The notes: generated from the letters alone by a model not told the origin. DNA of 64,000 bases from Chloroflexota bacterium (GCA_016191465.1 JACPOP010000015.1:274261-338260); one strand, 5' to 3'; positions 1 to 9,179 are shown, counted from the first letter of the stretch. Made by a program: numbers and translations.

Positions 1-876
1 CGCTCGGCCGACGTGACGCACGATCCTCGCGGCTACCGGCCGAGCCTCCGCATCGGTGGGACGCGCACCATCCTCAGCGTGCCCATGAAGACACGCCAGC
101 GCTCGGTTGGGGTGCTGTCTATCTACAACAAGCGCGGCGGCGCGTCGTTCTCCGAGCGCGATGCCGAGCTGGCGTCGCTGTTCGCGTACCAGGCGGCCGT
201 GGCCATCGAGAACGCGCGGCTGTACGAGCAGACGCGCGAGTTCGTCGTCGTCGAAGAGCGCAACCGGCTTGCTCGCGAGCTGCACGACTCGGTGACCCAG
301 AGCCTGTTCAGCGTCACACTCTTGTCCCAGACAGCGCTGGCGCTGTGGGATCGTGACTCGGCTAAAGCCCGCGAGCGGCTGGAGCGGGCGGTCGAGCTGG
401 CCAACGGGGCGCTGGCCGAGATGCGGGCCCTGATCTTCGAGCTGCGCCCCATGTCGCTTCAGGAGGAAGGGCTCATCCTGGCCCTGCGCAAGCACGCGGC
501 GGCGGTGACGAACCGCGAGGGTCTGGCTGTGAGCATCAGGGTGGATGGCCAGGAGCGCCGGTTGCCGGCGGGGACCGAGCAGGCGGCGTTCCGGATCGTG
601 CAGGAGAGCCTGAACAACGTGGTCAAGCACGCCAGGGCCACTCGCGCCACCGTCGTTGTCACCTTCCTGCCCACCCGCCTGCAGATCCGGACGACGGACG
701 ACGGAAGCGGGTTCGCACCGAGCACACTGGTTGGCAAGGCCCGATCCCTGGGCATGAGCAGCATGCGCGAGCGGGCTGAAGAGGTCGGCGGCACTCTACT
801 GGTGGAGAGCGCCCCTGGCCGCGGCACCACCGTAGTCGTCGACGTTCCCATCCCGCCCGCGGATACCGATGTCTGA
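1..876 (+). CDS. Sensor histidine kinase, GAF + HisKA_3 + HATPase_c (5' partial)
   Basis: The reading frame is open to the left edge, so the N-terminus lies outside the window; a GTG at 13 is probably internal. The visible part begins with the end of a GAF domain (SVGVLSIYNK to AAVAIENARLYEQ, about the first 75 residues). A HisKA_3 dimerisation helix follows, with the phospho-acceptor His in RNRLARELHDSVTQSLFS (His codon 283-285). A HATPase_c domain closes the protein, with an N box (FRIVQESLNNVVKHA), DDGSGF and LGMSSMRERAEEVGG. This is the NarL/DegS class of kinases, which autophosphorylate and pass phosphate to a LuxR-type regulator. The next gene, 89 nt downstream, is exactly such a regulator, so the two very likely form a pair. 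The ligand sensed by the GAF part cannot be read from the sequence. Confidence 0.93.
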   Translation, partial: RSADVTHDPRGYRPSLRIGGTRTILSVPMKTRQRSVGVLSIYNKRGGASFSERDAELASLFAYQAAVAIENARLYEQTREFVVVEERNRLARELHDSVTQSLFSVTLLSQTALALWDRDSAKARERLERAVELANGALAEMRALIFELRPMSLQEEGLILALRKHAAAVTNREGLAVSIRVDGQERRLPAGTEQAAFRIVQESLNNVVKHARATRATVVVTFLPTRLQIRTTDDGSGFAPSTLVGKARSLGMSSMRERAEEVGGTLLVESAPGRGTTVVVDVPIPPADTDV

Positions 877-951
877 GGCCGGGCAGGCGCGGATTTCCGG
901 CTTCGTGCCCCTACGCAGCCGGGCGGCTTTCCGTGGCGGTGCCGGGTGGTC

Positions 952-957
952 TATCGT
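952..957 (+). promoter_or_regulatory. Putative -10 box TATCGT, leaderless-type
   Basis: TATCGT lies 8 nt before the ATG of the LuxR-type regulator at 966, so transcription would start at or beside the start codon. No Shine-Dalgarno sequence lies between them. It is one of a series of similarly placed boxes in this window. Confidence 0.4.
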
Positions 958-965
958 TGCGGTGA

Positions 966-1637
966 ATGGCTGCGCTGACTGACGCGCCGCGGAAGATCCG
1001 CGTGCTGATCGTGGACGATCACGGCGTCGTCCGCGAAGGACTCCGTGCGTACCTGGACCTCGAGCCCGACCTGGACGTGGTGGGTGAGGCGCGGGATGGA
1101 CGGGAGGGCCTAAAGCGAACGCTGGAGCTCTCCCCGGACGTGGTACTCATGGACCTCTTGATGCCCAACATGGACGGGGTGGAGGCAACCCAGGCCATCA
1201 AGCAGGCGCGGCCGGCGGTCCACGTGATCGTGCTGACCTCGTTCGTCGACGACGAGAAAGTGGTCCCCGCGATCAAGGCTGGTGCGACCAGCTACCTGCT
1301 GAAGGACGTTGCCGCCATCGATCTCGCCCGGGCGATTCGCGGCGCCTACGCCGGCCAGGCGCAGCTGCACCCGGAAGTGGCGCGGCGGCTGATGCAGCAG
1401 GTCACCGCGCCACGGAAGCACGAAGCCGCGGCCGATTTGACCGAACGTGAGGGGGAGGTCTTGCGGCTGGTGGCGCAGGGTCGCAGCAACAAGGAGATCG
1501 CGCGCGAGCTCGTGGTGAGCGAGCGGACGGTGAAAGGCCACGTCTCGAACATCCTGGGGAAGCTGGGCCTGCAGGATCGCACCCAGGCGGCGCTGTACGC
1601 GGTTCGCCACGGCCTGGCGCCGAACGACGGCATATAG
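966..1637 (+). CDS. LuxR/NarL-family response regulator
   Basis: The 223-residue protein has the two-domain NarL/FixJ layout. The receiver domain (about residues 10-130) has the acidic pair in VLIVDDHG, the phospho-acceptor Asp63 in [13 protein letters not shown], and the switch Thr and Lys in [10 protein letters not shown] and SYLLKDV. The GerE-type helix-turn-helix (about 155-215) reads [20 protein letters not shown] and continues into [15 protein letters not shown]. It is most likely the transcriptional partner of the kinase just upstream. A TATCGT box 8 nt before the ATG suggests it also has its own leaderless promoter. Target genes are unknown. Confidence 0.95.
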   Translation: MAALTDAPRKIRVLIVDDHGVVREGLRAYLDLEPDLDVVGEARDGREGLKRTLELSPDVVLMDLLMPNMDGVEATQAIKQARPAVHVIVLTSFVDDEKVVPAIKAGATSYLLKDVAAIDLARAIRGAYAGQAQLHPEVARRLMQQVTAPRKHEAAADLTEREGEVLRLVAQGRSNKEIARELVVSERTVKGHVSNILGKLGLQDRTQAALYAVRHGLAPNDGI

Positions 1638-1707
1638 GCTCCTCGCGCGGAGCGTGCGGGGTGGCACACCGTGTGCACCGGCCCCTCCTTACAGGAGGGC
1701 CAGCGCA

Positions 1708-2379
1708 GTGCCAGACCGGCGAATCAGGCCGCCCCAGGAGCCAATGGAACCTCGCCTGGAAACCCCGGGCCACCACTACGAGCTGACCGAGCCGACATCC
1801 GTCCTCCGGCGTCAGGCGCCGGCCGTCTCGCGTCGCCCCGTCGGTTCGAGAACCACCGACGCCGAGACCATGCGGCTGCACGAGGAAGAGCTCGTGGCGC
1901 GGGCGGAGGCAGTCCCTGCCGGCGAAGTGGTGGTGCGCACGGAGACCGACGAGGTTCCGCGGCGCCTTGAAGTAGAAGCCGTCCGTGAGGAGGCAGAGAT
2001 CGAGCACGTGCCAGTCGGGCGCGTGGTGAGCGAGCGCGCGGAGCCGTGGGAGGACGCCAGCGGCGACCTGGTCATTCCCGTGTATGAAGAGCAGTTGGTA
2101 GTCGTGAAGCGGCTGGTGCTCTCGGAAGAGGTCCACGTTCGCCGCCGCGCCGTGCGCGAGCACCAGGTTTTCGAGGACACCGTGCGTCGCGACCGACTCG
2201 TGGTGGAGGAAGTCGGCGGGCAGGGCCTGGTGCATGAGATGTACGCCGACGAGAGCCGCGTGGCGGGTCCGGAGCCAAACGACGATCTGCGCCGCCGTCG
2301 CGACGTCCGCGCCGATCCACCCGAGGAGCAGCAGAGCGGCGGCTTTATCCACGGCCTGGTGCGCAAGGCGCTGGAATAG
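1708..2379 (+). CDS. DUF2382 (YsnF/AvaK-type) domain protein
   Basis: The chosen start is a GTG preceded by AGGAGG (1693-1698) with a 9-nt spacer; an upstream in-frame GTG at 1654 lacks such a site. This gives 223 residues. The core is the charged, repetitive DUF2382 pattern: LHEEELVARAE, VVVRTETDEVPRRLEVEAVR, then IPVYEEQLVVVKRLVLSEEV and VRRRAVREHQVFEDTVRRDR. The family includes Bacillus YsnF and cyanobacterial AvaK and is usually described as stress-associated, with no known biochemical role. There is no signal peptide or membrane segment. The C-terminus (residues about 190-223) is a polar tail. It stands alone between the two-component pair and a convergent gpmI operon. Confidence 0.85.
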   Translation: MPDRRIRPPQEPMEPRLETPGHHYELTEPTSVLRRQAPAVSRRPVGSRTTDAETMRLHEEELVARAEAVPAGEVVVRTETDEVPRRLEVEAVREEAEIEHVPVGRVVSERAEPWEDASGDLVIPVYEEQLVVVKRLVLSEEVHVRRRAVREHQVFEDTVRRDRLVVEEVGGQGLVHEMYADESRVAGPEPNDDLRRRRDVRADPPEEQQSGGFIHGLVRKALE

Positions 2380-2400
2380 GCGCGTTGCCTGGATCAGGGA

Positions 2401-2425
2401 CCGGACCGGGCGAGATACGGTCCGG
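2401..2425. terminator. Hairpin between convergent genes
   Basis: CCGGACCG (2401-2408) pairs perfectly with CGGTCCGG (2418-2425) around a 9-nt loop. It lies between the convergent ends of the DUF2382 gene and gpmI. There is no T-run on either side, so it is a terminator-like structure rather than a canonical intrinsic terminator. Confidence 0.4.
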
Positions 2426-2452
2426 GCCTGGCCGGCTGACAGGGCGGCCCGG

Positions 2453-4063
2453 TCAGTCGCTCTGAAGGAGGCTGGTTCCCGTCATCTCCGCGGGGACCGG
2501 CAGGTTCAGCAGGGACAGGATGGTCGGCCCGACGTCTGCGAAGAGTCCGTTCCGCACAGACACCGAGCCTACCCTGGTGTCATCCACCAGGATGAGGTGC
2601 ACCGGGTTCGTGGTGTGGGCGGTGAAGGGCGTGCCATCATCGGCGATCATCCGCTCGCAGTTGCCGTGGTCGGCGGTGATGAGAACGGCTCCGCCCAACT
2701 GCCGGACGCGCTCGACGATGCGGCCGATGCACGTGTCCACCACCTCCAGAGCGGCGAGAGTTGGCTCCAGCATGCCCGTGTGGCCGACCATGTCCGCGTT
2801 GGCGAAGTTCAGCACCACCAGGTCGTACGGTTGTGAGGCGGGGTCGGTTCCCAGGCGTTGCAGCAGCTCGTCCGTGATCTGGACGGCGCTCATCTCTGGC
2901 CTGAGGTCGTAGGTTGCGACCCTGGGCGATGGGATTAGCGCCCGATCCTCGCCCACGAAGGGAGCCTCCCGGCCGCCGTTGAAGAAATACGTCACGTGGG
3001 CGTACTTCTCGGTTTCGGCGATCCGCAGCTGTGTCAGGCCCGCCTCGGCAATGACCTGGCCGAGCGGATTCGCGAGGCGGTCCGGCGGGAAAGCCACCGG
3101 CGCGGGGATAGTGGCGTCGTACTCCGTCAGGCACACGAAGTGGACGCGGACCCTCGGCTTGGAAGCCTCGGGCGGCGCTTCGGCAGGCGTGGTGCCGGTA
3201 AAGGAACGCGCAATCTGGCGGGCCCGATCTGGACGGTAGTTGAAGAACACGATGGCGTCGCCGTCGCGGACGAGGCCAAGCGGCCGTCCGTCGGAGCCCA
3301 CCACGGCCGTGGGGTCGACGAACTCGTCGGCGCGGCCTGCTTCGTAGCTGGCGTGGATGGCGGCCGAGGAGCTGACCGCCTTGCGGCCCGTGCCGAGGAC
3401 ATAGGCCTGGTAGGCCCTGGCGGTGCGCTCCCAGCGGTTGTCGCGGTCCATGCTGTAGTACCGCCCAACCACCGTGCCGACCGACCCGATGCCGATCCGG
3501 GCCATCTCAGCTTCGAGCGCCTCAAGATACCCGGCGCCGCTCTTCGGCGGAGTATCCCGCCCATCCATGATGGCGTGGACGGCCACCTGCTCCCGGCCGA
3601 GGCGTTGGCGGCGGGCTAGCTCGAGCAGCGCGTACAGATGGGTGTGGTGCGAGTGGACGCCCCCATCCGAGAGGAGCCCCATCAGGTGCAGCCGGGTGCC
3701 ATTCCGACGCACCTCGCCCATGGCCTTGAGCAGCACCGGGTTCTGGAAGAACGAGCCGTCGCGAATCGCCACGGTGATGCGCATGATGTCCTGGTAAACC
3801 ACCCGCCCCGCGCCGAGGTTTTGGTGGCCCACTTCGCTGCTCCCGATTTGCCCCTGAGGCAGTCCGACCGCTTCGCCCGAGGCTTGTAGGAGCCCGTGCG
3901 GATACCGGGCAAGCACCTGCCTCAGCACCGGGACGCGGCCGAGTGCGACGGCGTTGCCATTGCGGCGAGCCGTCTCGGCGTCGTCGTCGGCCACGCCCCA
4001 GCCGTCGCGGATGACCAGGACGAGCGGTCTTGGCGCGCTCGGTACATCGGCGGGCGGGCTCAC
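2453..4063 (-). CDS. gpmI: 2,3-bisphosphoglycerate-independent phosphoglycerate mutase
   Basis: The enzyme interconverts 3- and 2-phosphoglycerate in glycolysis using two metal ions (usually manganese) and a phosphoserine intermediate. The 536-residue product matches the usual length of about 510-540. Family motifs include VIRDGWG near the N-terminus, GSSEVGH with the catalytic Ser76, [43 protein letters not shown] and [10 protein letters not shown] longer reading frame runs into the upstream gene. The GTG at 4063 is preferred because it overlaps the stop of the PAP2 gene as GTGA (4063-4060), implying translational coupling. It is the last gene of a three-gene minus-strand cluster with the PAP2 and LOG genes. 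Confidence 0.95.
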   Translation of the reverse strand: MSPPADVPSAPRPLVLVIRDGWGVADDDAETARRNGNAVALGRVPVLRQVLARYPHGLLQASGEAVGLPQGQIGSSEVGHQNLGAGRVVYQDIMRITVAIRDGSFFQNPVLLKAMGEVRRNGTRLHLMGLLSDGGVHSHHTHLYALLELARRQRLGREQVAVHAIMDGRDTPPKSGAGYLEALEAEMARIGIGSVGTVVGRYYSMDRDNRWERTARAYQAYVLGTGRKAVSSSAAIHASYEAGRADEFVDPTAVVGSDGRPLGLVRDGDAIVFFNYRPDRARQIARSFTGTTPAEAPPEASKPRVRVHFVCLTEYDATIPAPVAFPPDRLANPLGQVIAEAGLTQLRIAETEKYAHVTYFFNGGREAPFVGEDRALIPSPRVATYDLRPEMSAVQITDELLQRLGTDPASQPYDLVVLNFANADMVGHTGMLEPTLAALEVVDTCIGRIVERVRQLGGAVLITADHGNCERMIADDGTPFTAHTTNPVHLILVDDTRVGSVSVRNGLFADVGPTILSLLNLPVPAEMTGTSLLQSD

Positions 4064-4887
4064 CCGCTCAGCATAGCGGCGGGGTGCTCCCGTGTTGCGC
4101 GCGCCAGCCGCCGTGAGGTCACCATGCGACTGCCGAGGATGACGGCGTCTGTCCAGATGAGTCCCGCGGCATAACCGGCCAGGACATCGGTGAAATAGTG
4201 CACCCCGAGGTACAGGCGGCTGAGGCCGATCAGGAGGACCACGAGCGTCATCAATCCCACCCACACCCGTTTCATGACGGGCTGGTGCGTGAGCTCACGC
4301 CACCCCAGGTAGCCGATGAATGTATAGAAGGATGCCGCGACCATGGCGTGCCCAGACGGGAAGGAAAACGCCTGCGCCGCGAAGGCACCCGCGACCGGCG
4401 CGGGCCGAGCGCGCTGGAAGAAATCCTTGAGGACGTTGTTCAGCTCCTGTGCACCAACGACGACCAGCACCAGAGCCACCGCGGCACCCCACTGGCGCCG
4501 CCAGCCCAGCACCAGCAGGAGGAGGACCAAGAACCCCGCGACAGCTTCGGACCCCAGCACCGAGATGGCCGACGCCAGGGTGTCCAGCGCTGGTGACTGG
4601 AAGCCCCGGAGGAATGCCAGCACGCTCTCGTCAAGCGCCTGGGTCTGCCGCCCCCGCACCTCGAACGCGACGTAACTGAAGAACAGGAGGGCGCCCAAGC
4701 CGAGGAGATAGCCGAGGACAAGGGTGATCCCGAGCGCCGCTAGCCGAGACCGTCCGCCTCGCGAAAGCTGCCGGAGATAGGCGCGCCAACCCGCGGCATC
4801 AGTCCGGGCCAGGGTGGGATCAGACGCCTGGTTCTGATCCACCAATCCGTTGCTCACGTCCACGCGCCACGCATGGCGCGTGCCCAT
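4060..4887 (-). CDS. PAP2-family membrane phosphatase
   Basis: This 275-residue integral membrane protein carries the three PAP2 (acid phosphatase/vanadium haloperoxidase) signature blocks: [19 protein letters not shown], and [12 protein letters not shown] with the catalytic His. About six hydrophobic segments are visible (for example [20 protein letters not shown] and [13 protein letters not shown]). Membrane PAP2 enzymes dephosphorylate lipid phosphates such as phosphatidic acid or undecaprenyl diphosphate; the actual substrate cannot be told here. The gene overlaps gpmI by 4 nt and lies 24 nt downstream of the LOG gene, so the three are probably co-transcribed. The start is an ATG at 4887; no strong ribosome binding site was seen. 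Confidence 0.9.
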   Translation of the reverse strand: MGTRHAWRVDVSNGLVDQNQASDPTLARTDAAGWRAYLRQLSRGGRSRLAALGITLVLGYLLGLGALLFFSYVAFEVRGRQTQALDESVLAFLRGFQSPALDTLASAISVLGSEAVAGFLVLLLLVLGWRRQWGAAVALVLVVVGAQELNNVLKDFFQRARPAPVAGAFAAQAFSFPSGHAMVAASFYTFIGYLGWRELTHQPVMKRVWVGLMTLVVLLIGLSRLYLGVHYFTDVLAGYAAGLIWTDAVILGSRMVTSRRLARATREHPAAMLSG

Positions 4888-4911
4888 CGTGCTCAGGTGG
4901 GACGGACACGC

Positions 4912-5718
4912 TCAGCCTCTGCGCGCGACCGAGCGTTCCACCACGCCGTCCGCGCAGTGGTTGCGGAAGCACTCGGAGATGACGCGCACCGCTTCCTCCG
5001 GCGAATCCGTCACCACCAGGAGCTCAAGGTCCAGGTCGGCGATCTTGCCTTCTGCCAGTACGGTGGACTTTAACCAGTCCAACAGACCCGTCCAGTAGGT
5101 CCGGCCGAAGAGCACGACGGGGAAGTTCCGCACCTTGCCCGTCTGGATCAGCGTGAGCGCCTCGAACAGCTCGTCCAGGGTGCCGAAGCCGCCCGGGAAG
5201 ATGATGAAGCCCTCCCCATACTTCACGAACATGAGCTTGCGGGCGAAGAAATAGCGGAAGTTCACCGCGAGGTCTACCCAACGGTTGACGGTCTGCTCCA
5301 TGGGCAGCTCGATGTTGCAGCCGACGGACGTGCCGGTGCCCTCCTTGGCGCCCCTGTTGGCAGCCTCCATGATGCCCGGGCCGCCGCCGGTGATGATGGC
5401 GAAGCCCTCTTCAGCCAGTAGACGGGCGGTCTGCTGGGCGGCCGGGTACATGGGGTCAGACTCGGGGGTGCGGGCGGAGCCGAAGATCGTGACCGCCGGG
5501 CCGACGGCGGCGAGCGCATCGAAGCCGGCGACGATCTCGCCCTGAATGCGCAGGACCCGCCATGGGTCGGTGTGCGTCCAGGAGGTATCCCGGGGTGGGC
5601 TGGCGAGAAGCTTTTCGTCTTCGGTCTGTTCGCCGGAGCGTGCGGCCCTGCTCAGGGTGGGGTTCGATTGTGTTCTCGAAGGCGCCGGAGGATCGTCGCG
5701 CGGCGCGTCGTCAGGCAT
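4912..5718 (-). CDS. LOG-family protein (TIGR00730-type nucleotide 5'-monophosphate phosphoribohydrolase)
   Basis: The 268-residue protein has the Rossmann-like core of the LOG/lysine decarboxylase-like family: VTIFGSART, AIITGGGPGIMEAANRGA and the hallmark PGGFGTLDELFE. Family members hydrolyse nucleotide monophosphates or cytokinin riboside monophosphates to free base and ribose 5-phosphate; the older label lysine decarboxylase is unsupported. The ATG at 5718 was chosen over upstream in-frame codons because residues before it are low-complexity and a TAAAAC box ends 7 nt before this ATG on the minus strand. The first 50 residues (Asp/Pro/Ser-rich) are poorly conserved and may be a disordered leader. 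It heads the LOG-PAP2-gpmI cluster. Confidence 0.88.
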   Translation of the reverse strand: MPDDAPRDDPPAPSRTQSNPTLSRAARSGEQTEDEKLLASPPRDTSWTHTDPWRVLRIQGEIVAGFDALAAVGPAVTIFGSARTPESDPMYPAAQQTARLLAEEGFAIITGGGPGIMEAANRGAKEGTGTSVGCNIELPMEQTVNRWVDLAVNFRYFFARKLMFVKYGEGFIIFPGGFGTLDELFEALTLIQTGKVRNFPVVLFGRTYWTGLLDWLKSTVLAEGKIADLDLELLVVTDSPEEAVRVISECFRNHCADGVVERSVARRG

Positions 5719-5843
5719 GTGAGATGTTTTACCGAATGCGCACGCTGCGCGTGGGCAGCCTCGGCGATCCGGACCCGCCGCGCGGGGGGAGTCCGCCGCC
5801 GGCGCCTTCGGCACGGCCCACGTCAAGTCCACGGCTTCTGCTC

Positions 5844-5849
5844 TACGAT
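5844..5849 (+). promoter_or_regulatory. Putative -10 box TACGAT, leaderless-type
   Basis: TACGAT ends 8 nt before the ATG at 5858 of the MFS gene. Its position supports that ATG over the alternative TTG at 5849, which would overlap the box. Confidence 0.35.
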
Positions 5850-5857
5850 TGCGGGCT

Positions 5858-7237
5858 ATGGGGATTCCGGGGGATGCATCGATCGCCAAGCAGGCGGAGA
5901 AACCCGTTCTCTCGACTCCGCCCGCGGCCGGCGGGGCGCCGCCTGACGTGCGCTCGCTCGCGTTCGCGCTGCTGGGCACGTTCGTGCTGCGCAGCGCGTC
6001 GTACGGGGCGGGCAGCATCATCCCGATCTTCCTGGGGCTGAAGAACCGGACCGACCCGGAAGTGACGGCCGGGCTGGCGTCCTTCGTCGCGGTGACGTTC
6101 TACGCCGCCGAGCTGCTTGCGGCGCCCATCTTTGGCGGGCTTTCGGATCGGTACGGACGTAAGCCGTTCATCGTGCTTGGCCCCGTGTTCGGTGGCATTG
6201 CCATCCAGATCCTGGGATTCTCGTCCGTGCCGTTCGTCCTGGCGCTGGTTCGTATCCTGGAGGGGCTCTCTACTGCCAGCTCCGCCCCTGCCACGTTAGG
6301 CCTGATCTCTGCCCAGACCGCCTCCTCCCCGCGGGTGCGCGGCCGGGTCATGGGGTTTTATGAGGCCGCGACGGTGGTCGGTCTCGCCTCCGGCGCGGCC
6401 GTGGCTGGGCAGTTGTACGAACGGGTCGGCGTACCCCTGGCGTTCACGCTCCTGGCAGCGATCTACGCCCTGGCATTTGGACTGTTCCTGTTCGTCCGCG
6501 ATCACCCCGTGAGGTCCGGACTGGCGGAGCGCGCCCATGGCTCGGGGGTGCTGAAGCGTCTCGCGAACCCCCGGATCATGCGCTTCGCCCCCGCCTGGCT
6601 GGCGGCAAACGCCGTCCTCGGCGTGTGGCTGAACGTGGCGCCGTTCCTGGCCGCGGGCACACCGGACCCCGAGCAGTTCCTGATGGGCGGCTACTCGCCA
6701 GGCCAGATCACGGCCACCGTGCTGGTTTTCGGCGTCGTGTTCACGGTTGGGGCCATCGCGTGGGGCTTCGTGCTGCCGCGGATCGGCCGCCAGGCAACGC
6801 TGCTGTTCGGGGTGACGGGCCTCGGGTTTACGAGTGTCATGCTGTGGGTGCTCAACGACATCGCCCCGCGGCGAGCCGACCCGCTGCTGCCCCTGGTAGC
6901 GGTAATGGTCGCGCTCGGGGTCTTCGTGGAGAGCGGCTTCACCCCGGCTGCGCTGGGGTACCTCGCCGAGATCGCCGAGGAGCACGCGGAAGACCGCGGC
7001 TCCGTGATGGGGGTGTACTCCGTGCTCCTCTCGGTGGGACAGCTCGTGGGCGCCGGGCTCGCGGGCCGGTTCGGCGAAGCGCTGGGTATTAACGGGCTCA
7101 TCCTCCTCACGGGCTTGCTCACGCTCGTGGCAGGCTTCACAGTGGTCCTCCTGGGTAGAGGGGAGCGCCGCCACGCGCGACGTGTGTCGGCCGCTCGCGC
7201 CCCCGGACAGGCCCGGATCGAGCCCGCGGAGGGCTGA
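5858..7237 (+). CDS. MFS transporter (drug:H+ antiporter-like)
   Basis: The 459-residue protein has about 12 hydrophobic segments and the major facilitator signature between helices 2 and 3, GGLSDRYGRKPFIVLGP. There is a second-half counterpart around GFVLPRIGRQATLLFG. A Gly-rich helix 5-like segment (MGFYEAATVVGLASGAAVAG) resembles motif C of exporters, so export of a drug-like compound is a reasonable guess; the substrate is unknown. The first 30 residues are polar and probably cytoplasmic. The gene is divergent from the LOG gene and is followed by tRNA-Leu. Confidence 0.88.
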   Translation: MGIPGDASIAKQAEKPVLSTPPAAGGAPPDVRSLAFALLGTFVLRSASYGAGSIIPIFLGLKNRTDPEVTAGLASFVAVTFYAAELLAAPIFGGLSDRYGRKPFIVLGPVFGGIAIQILGFSSVPFVLALVRILEGLSTASSAPATLGLISAQTASSPRVRGRVMGFYEAATVVGLASGAAVAGQLYERVGVPLAFTLLAAIYALAFGLFLFVRDHPVRSGLAERAHGSGVLKRLANPRIMRFAPAWLAANAVLGVWLNVAPFLAAGTPDPEQFLMGGYSPGQITATVLVFGVVFTVGAIAWGFVLPRIGRQATLLFGVTGLGFTSVMLWVLNDIAPRRADPLLPLVAVMVALGVFVESGFTPAALGYLAEIAEEHAEDRGSVMGVYSVLLSVGQLVGAGLAGRFGEALGINGLILLTGLLTLVAGFTVVLLGRGERRHARRVSAARAPGQARIEPAEG

Positions 7238-7283
7238 GCGTGCGCTGAGTCGGTAGACTTGCGCCGCTCGGAGGCGAGCGGAC

Positions 7284-7366
7284 GCGGGAGTGGCGTAATG
7301 GCAGCCGCGCAGGTCTTAGGAACCTGTGCCCGTAAGGGCGTGGGGGTTCGACTCCCCCCTTCCGCA
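7284..7366 (+). tRNA. tRNA-Leu (anticodon UAG)
   Basis: A complete cloverleaf can be drawn. Acceptor arms are GCGGGAG (7284-7290) and CTTCCGC (7359-7365). The D stem is GCG/CGC (7293-7295 with 7306-7308), and the anticodon stem CAGGT/ACCTG (7310-7314 with 7322-7326). The anticodon loop CTTAGGA has TAG at 7317-7319. A long variable arm (TGCCCGTAAGGGCG region) is typical of class II tRNAs, and the T arm GGGGGTTCGACTCCCCC follows. The 3' CCA is not fully encoded (ACC TG follows). A TAGACT box at 7254-7259 may be its -10 element. Confidence 0.97.
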
Positions 7367-7483
7367 CCTGTCAGTGTCAGAACTCGCAGGTGAGTGCAGT
7401 TCGACATCGGAGAGACCCGCCACGAGGTCTGAGCCTACCTCACCGCGACGCCTGCCACGCTACGCGCAGGAGGTGACACGCGA

Positions 7484-7726
7484 ATGGCTGTGTATCCTGT
7501 GTGTCTGACGCGCACCAACCTTGAATTGGATGAGCAGGCGTGTGCTGCTGTCATGCGCCGCTACGAGCTGCCGACGAAACGCGCTGCCGTCAACTTCGCC
7601 CTGTGGCAGCTCGCGGCCGAGCTGCCGATTGAGGAGGCCCGTCGCTTGAAGGGTTCCGGTTGGGACGGCGGCCTCGACGTGCTGCGCGCTGCCCGCCACA
7701 GCGTGCTCGCCATCCACCAGCCATAG
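7484..7726 (+). CDS. VapB-type antitoxin (orphan)
   Basis: This 80-residue protein resembles type II antitoxins of the VapB/DUF2191 family: TRTNLELDEQ at the N-terminus (beta strand of the ribbon-helix-helix), MRRYELPTKRAAVNFALWQL (helical part) and the C-terminal toxin-binding-like tail LKGSGWDGGLDVLR. A strong ribosome binding site, AGGAGGTGA (7468-7476), sits 7 nt before the ATG. VapB normally neutralises a downstream PIN-domain RNase, VapC. Here no VapC reading frame follows; the next gene is the convergent DUF3494 gene. It is therefore an orphan antitoxin, a repressor acting elsewhere, or the remnant of a lost module beside a tRNA gene, a common integration spot. Confidence 0.75.
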   Translation: MAVYPVCLTRTNLELDEQACAAVMRRYELPTKRAAVNFALWQLAAELPIEEARRLKGSGWDGGLDVLRAARHSVLAIHQP

Positions 7727-7847
7727 CAGGGACTCCCGGTCCAGCCCCGGCCTGCGACCTTATCCAGCCGGGACCACGGCGGACGCTCATTCCACCCCGT
7801 TGCGACTCCCGCGGCTCGTGCGCGTCGTTGCTGGCCCAGCCAGCGCA

Positions 7848-9179
7848 CTAACGGGTTTGTCGCGCCCGCAGGATCCACACACCGCCGGCCAGCAGGAGCA
7901 GCGCCGTGAACAGCAGCACTGCCGGACCGTCTACCGTGGGCACTCCGTCGCCGGTTCGGGGTAATTGCGCGGGCAACTGGACAGGGGGTCGAACCCCGCC
8001 GCCAGTGGGCGTGGCCACATCGGTAGAGCCCGCGGTCGAGATCGTCGGGGTGGCCATAGCCGTGGCTGTCGCGGCCGTGACGGCCGTCGACGTGGCCGCG
8101 ATAACCGCCGTCTGCGTGGCTGCCGGCAGGGTGGCTATCGCGGTGGCGGTCGCGGCCGTAACAGCGGTGGCGGTCGCGGCGGTCACCGCGGTCCGCGTGG
8201 GAGCCGGCAGAGTTGCGATGGCGGTAGCCGTTGCGGCGGTAACCGCTGTGGCGGTCGCCGGGGGCAGAGTTGGCGTGGCCGGGCCGGGGTGGGACGGTGG
8301 AGCGCTCCCGTTCGCGGCCGCCGCCGCCGCCTCGGCGGCCGCGACCGCCGTGGCGGCGGCGGCCGAAGTGGCGACGGCGGGAGCCGTGGTGGGGGTGGCG
8401 GTCGGCAGGGGTAGACCGCAGGCGGCGCGGGTGATGGCATTGGTGTCCATCGTCACGGCCCCGTTCCGAGCCAGGGCTCGGCCAGCCAGGCTCGCGCCGG
8501 TGTTCATGGTGATGCTCGTCAGCGCGAGGATGTTGCCCTGGAAACTCGTGGTCGTCCCAATGGTCGCCGAGCTACCAACCTGCCAGAACACGTTGCAGGG
8601 CGACGCACCGTTGATCAAAAGCACTGACGAACCGGTTGCGGTGGTGAGCGTGCTGCCGATCCTGAAAATGAAGACCCGGGTCGGGTCCCCGGCGGCGTCG
8701 AGGGTCAACGCGCCTGTCAGTTGCGCCGATGTCGCGAAGCAGTAGACGCCGGCCACGAGCGTCCTTCCGCCCAGCTCCTGGTTCGCCGTGATATCGGGCG
8801 GGGTCAAGGTGGTCGTGCATGCCTGGCCCGCCAGGCTGTTGTACGCGGTCGTCGTGTCCGTCTGTGCCGACGCCGCCGCGGCGTTGGCGGCGTTGATCGT
8901 GCCGGCAACCAGGAGGCCGGGCGGGAAGCCGGTAATGGCAGTTCCAGGACTGACGCCCAGGTCACCATTGATGGTGGTCGGGCCCGTATTGGTGACTGTC
9001 GACCCGCCGAGCACGGCAAAGGTTGCGGCGGTCCCGAGGCCGGGAGCGACTTGCCGCAGCGGGCTTGCCTCCACCCGAAGCTGGGCTGCGCCGAAGAGCA
9101 GGACAAACGCCATCAGGCCAAGAGCGGTCGAGCGGGAGGTCGTCCCTGTTAGCCGCCTGGCCATCACGTTTCGTTGCAT
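7848..9179 (-). CDS. DUF3494 ice-binding-like surface protein with Thr/Ala stalk and LPXTG-like anchor
   Basis: The 443-residue product starts with a signal peptide (hydrophobic LGLMAFVLLFGAAQ, cut near VEASP). A DUF3494 domain follows (about residues 47-255), with the family pattern TAATFAVLGGSTVTNTGPT, INGDLGVSPGTAITG and VFIFRIGSTLTTATGSSVLL. DUF3494 is the beta-solenoid fold of microbial ice-binding proteins, but many relatives are adhesins of unknown ligand. Residues about 265-390 are a Thr/Ala/Pro stalk with repeated ATATAVTAATATA units. The C-terminus has LPRTG, a hydrophobic helix (VLLFTALLLLAGGVWIL) and RARQTR, the layout of a sortase-sorted wall anchor. GGAGGAA (9194-9188) lies 8 nt before the ATG. 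A small hairpin (7830-7844) follows the stop. Confidence 0.85.
   Translation of the reverse strand: MQRNVMARRLTGTTSRSTALGLMAFVLLFGAAQLRVEASPLRQVAPGLGTAATFAVLGGSTVTNTGPTTINGDLGVSPGTAITGFPPGLLVAGTINAANAAAASAQTDTTTAYNSLAGQACTTTLTPPDITANQELGGRTLVAGVYCFATSAQLTGALTLDAAGDPTRVFIFRIGSTLTTATGSSVLLINGASPCNVFWQVGSSATIGTTTSFQGNILALTSITMNTGASLAGRALARNGAVTMDTNAITRAACGLPLPTATPTTAPAVATSAAAATAVAAAEAAAAAANGSAPPSHPGPATPTLPPATATAVTAATATAIATLPAPTRTAVTAATATAVTAATATAIATLPAATQTAVIAATSTAVTAATATAMATPTISTAGSTDVATPTGGGVRPPVQLPAQLPRTGDGVPTVDGPAVLLFTALLLLAGGVWILRARQTR

Noticed and set aside
7906-8745. Long plus-strand frame opposite the DUF3494 gene
   Set aside because: Its Ala/Val-rich translation mirrors the Thr/Ala repeats of the real minus-strand gene. 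There is no ribosome binding site or recognisable domain.
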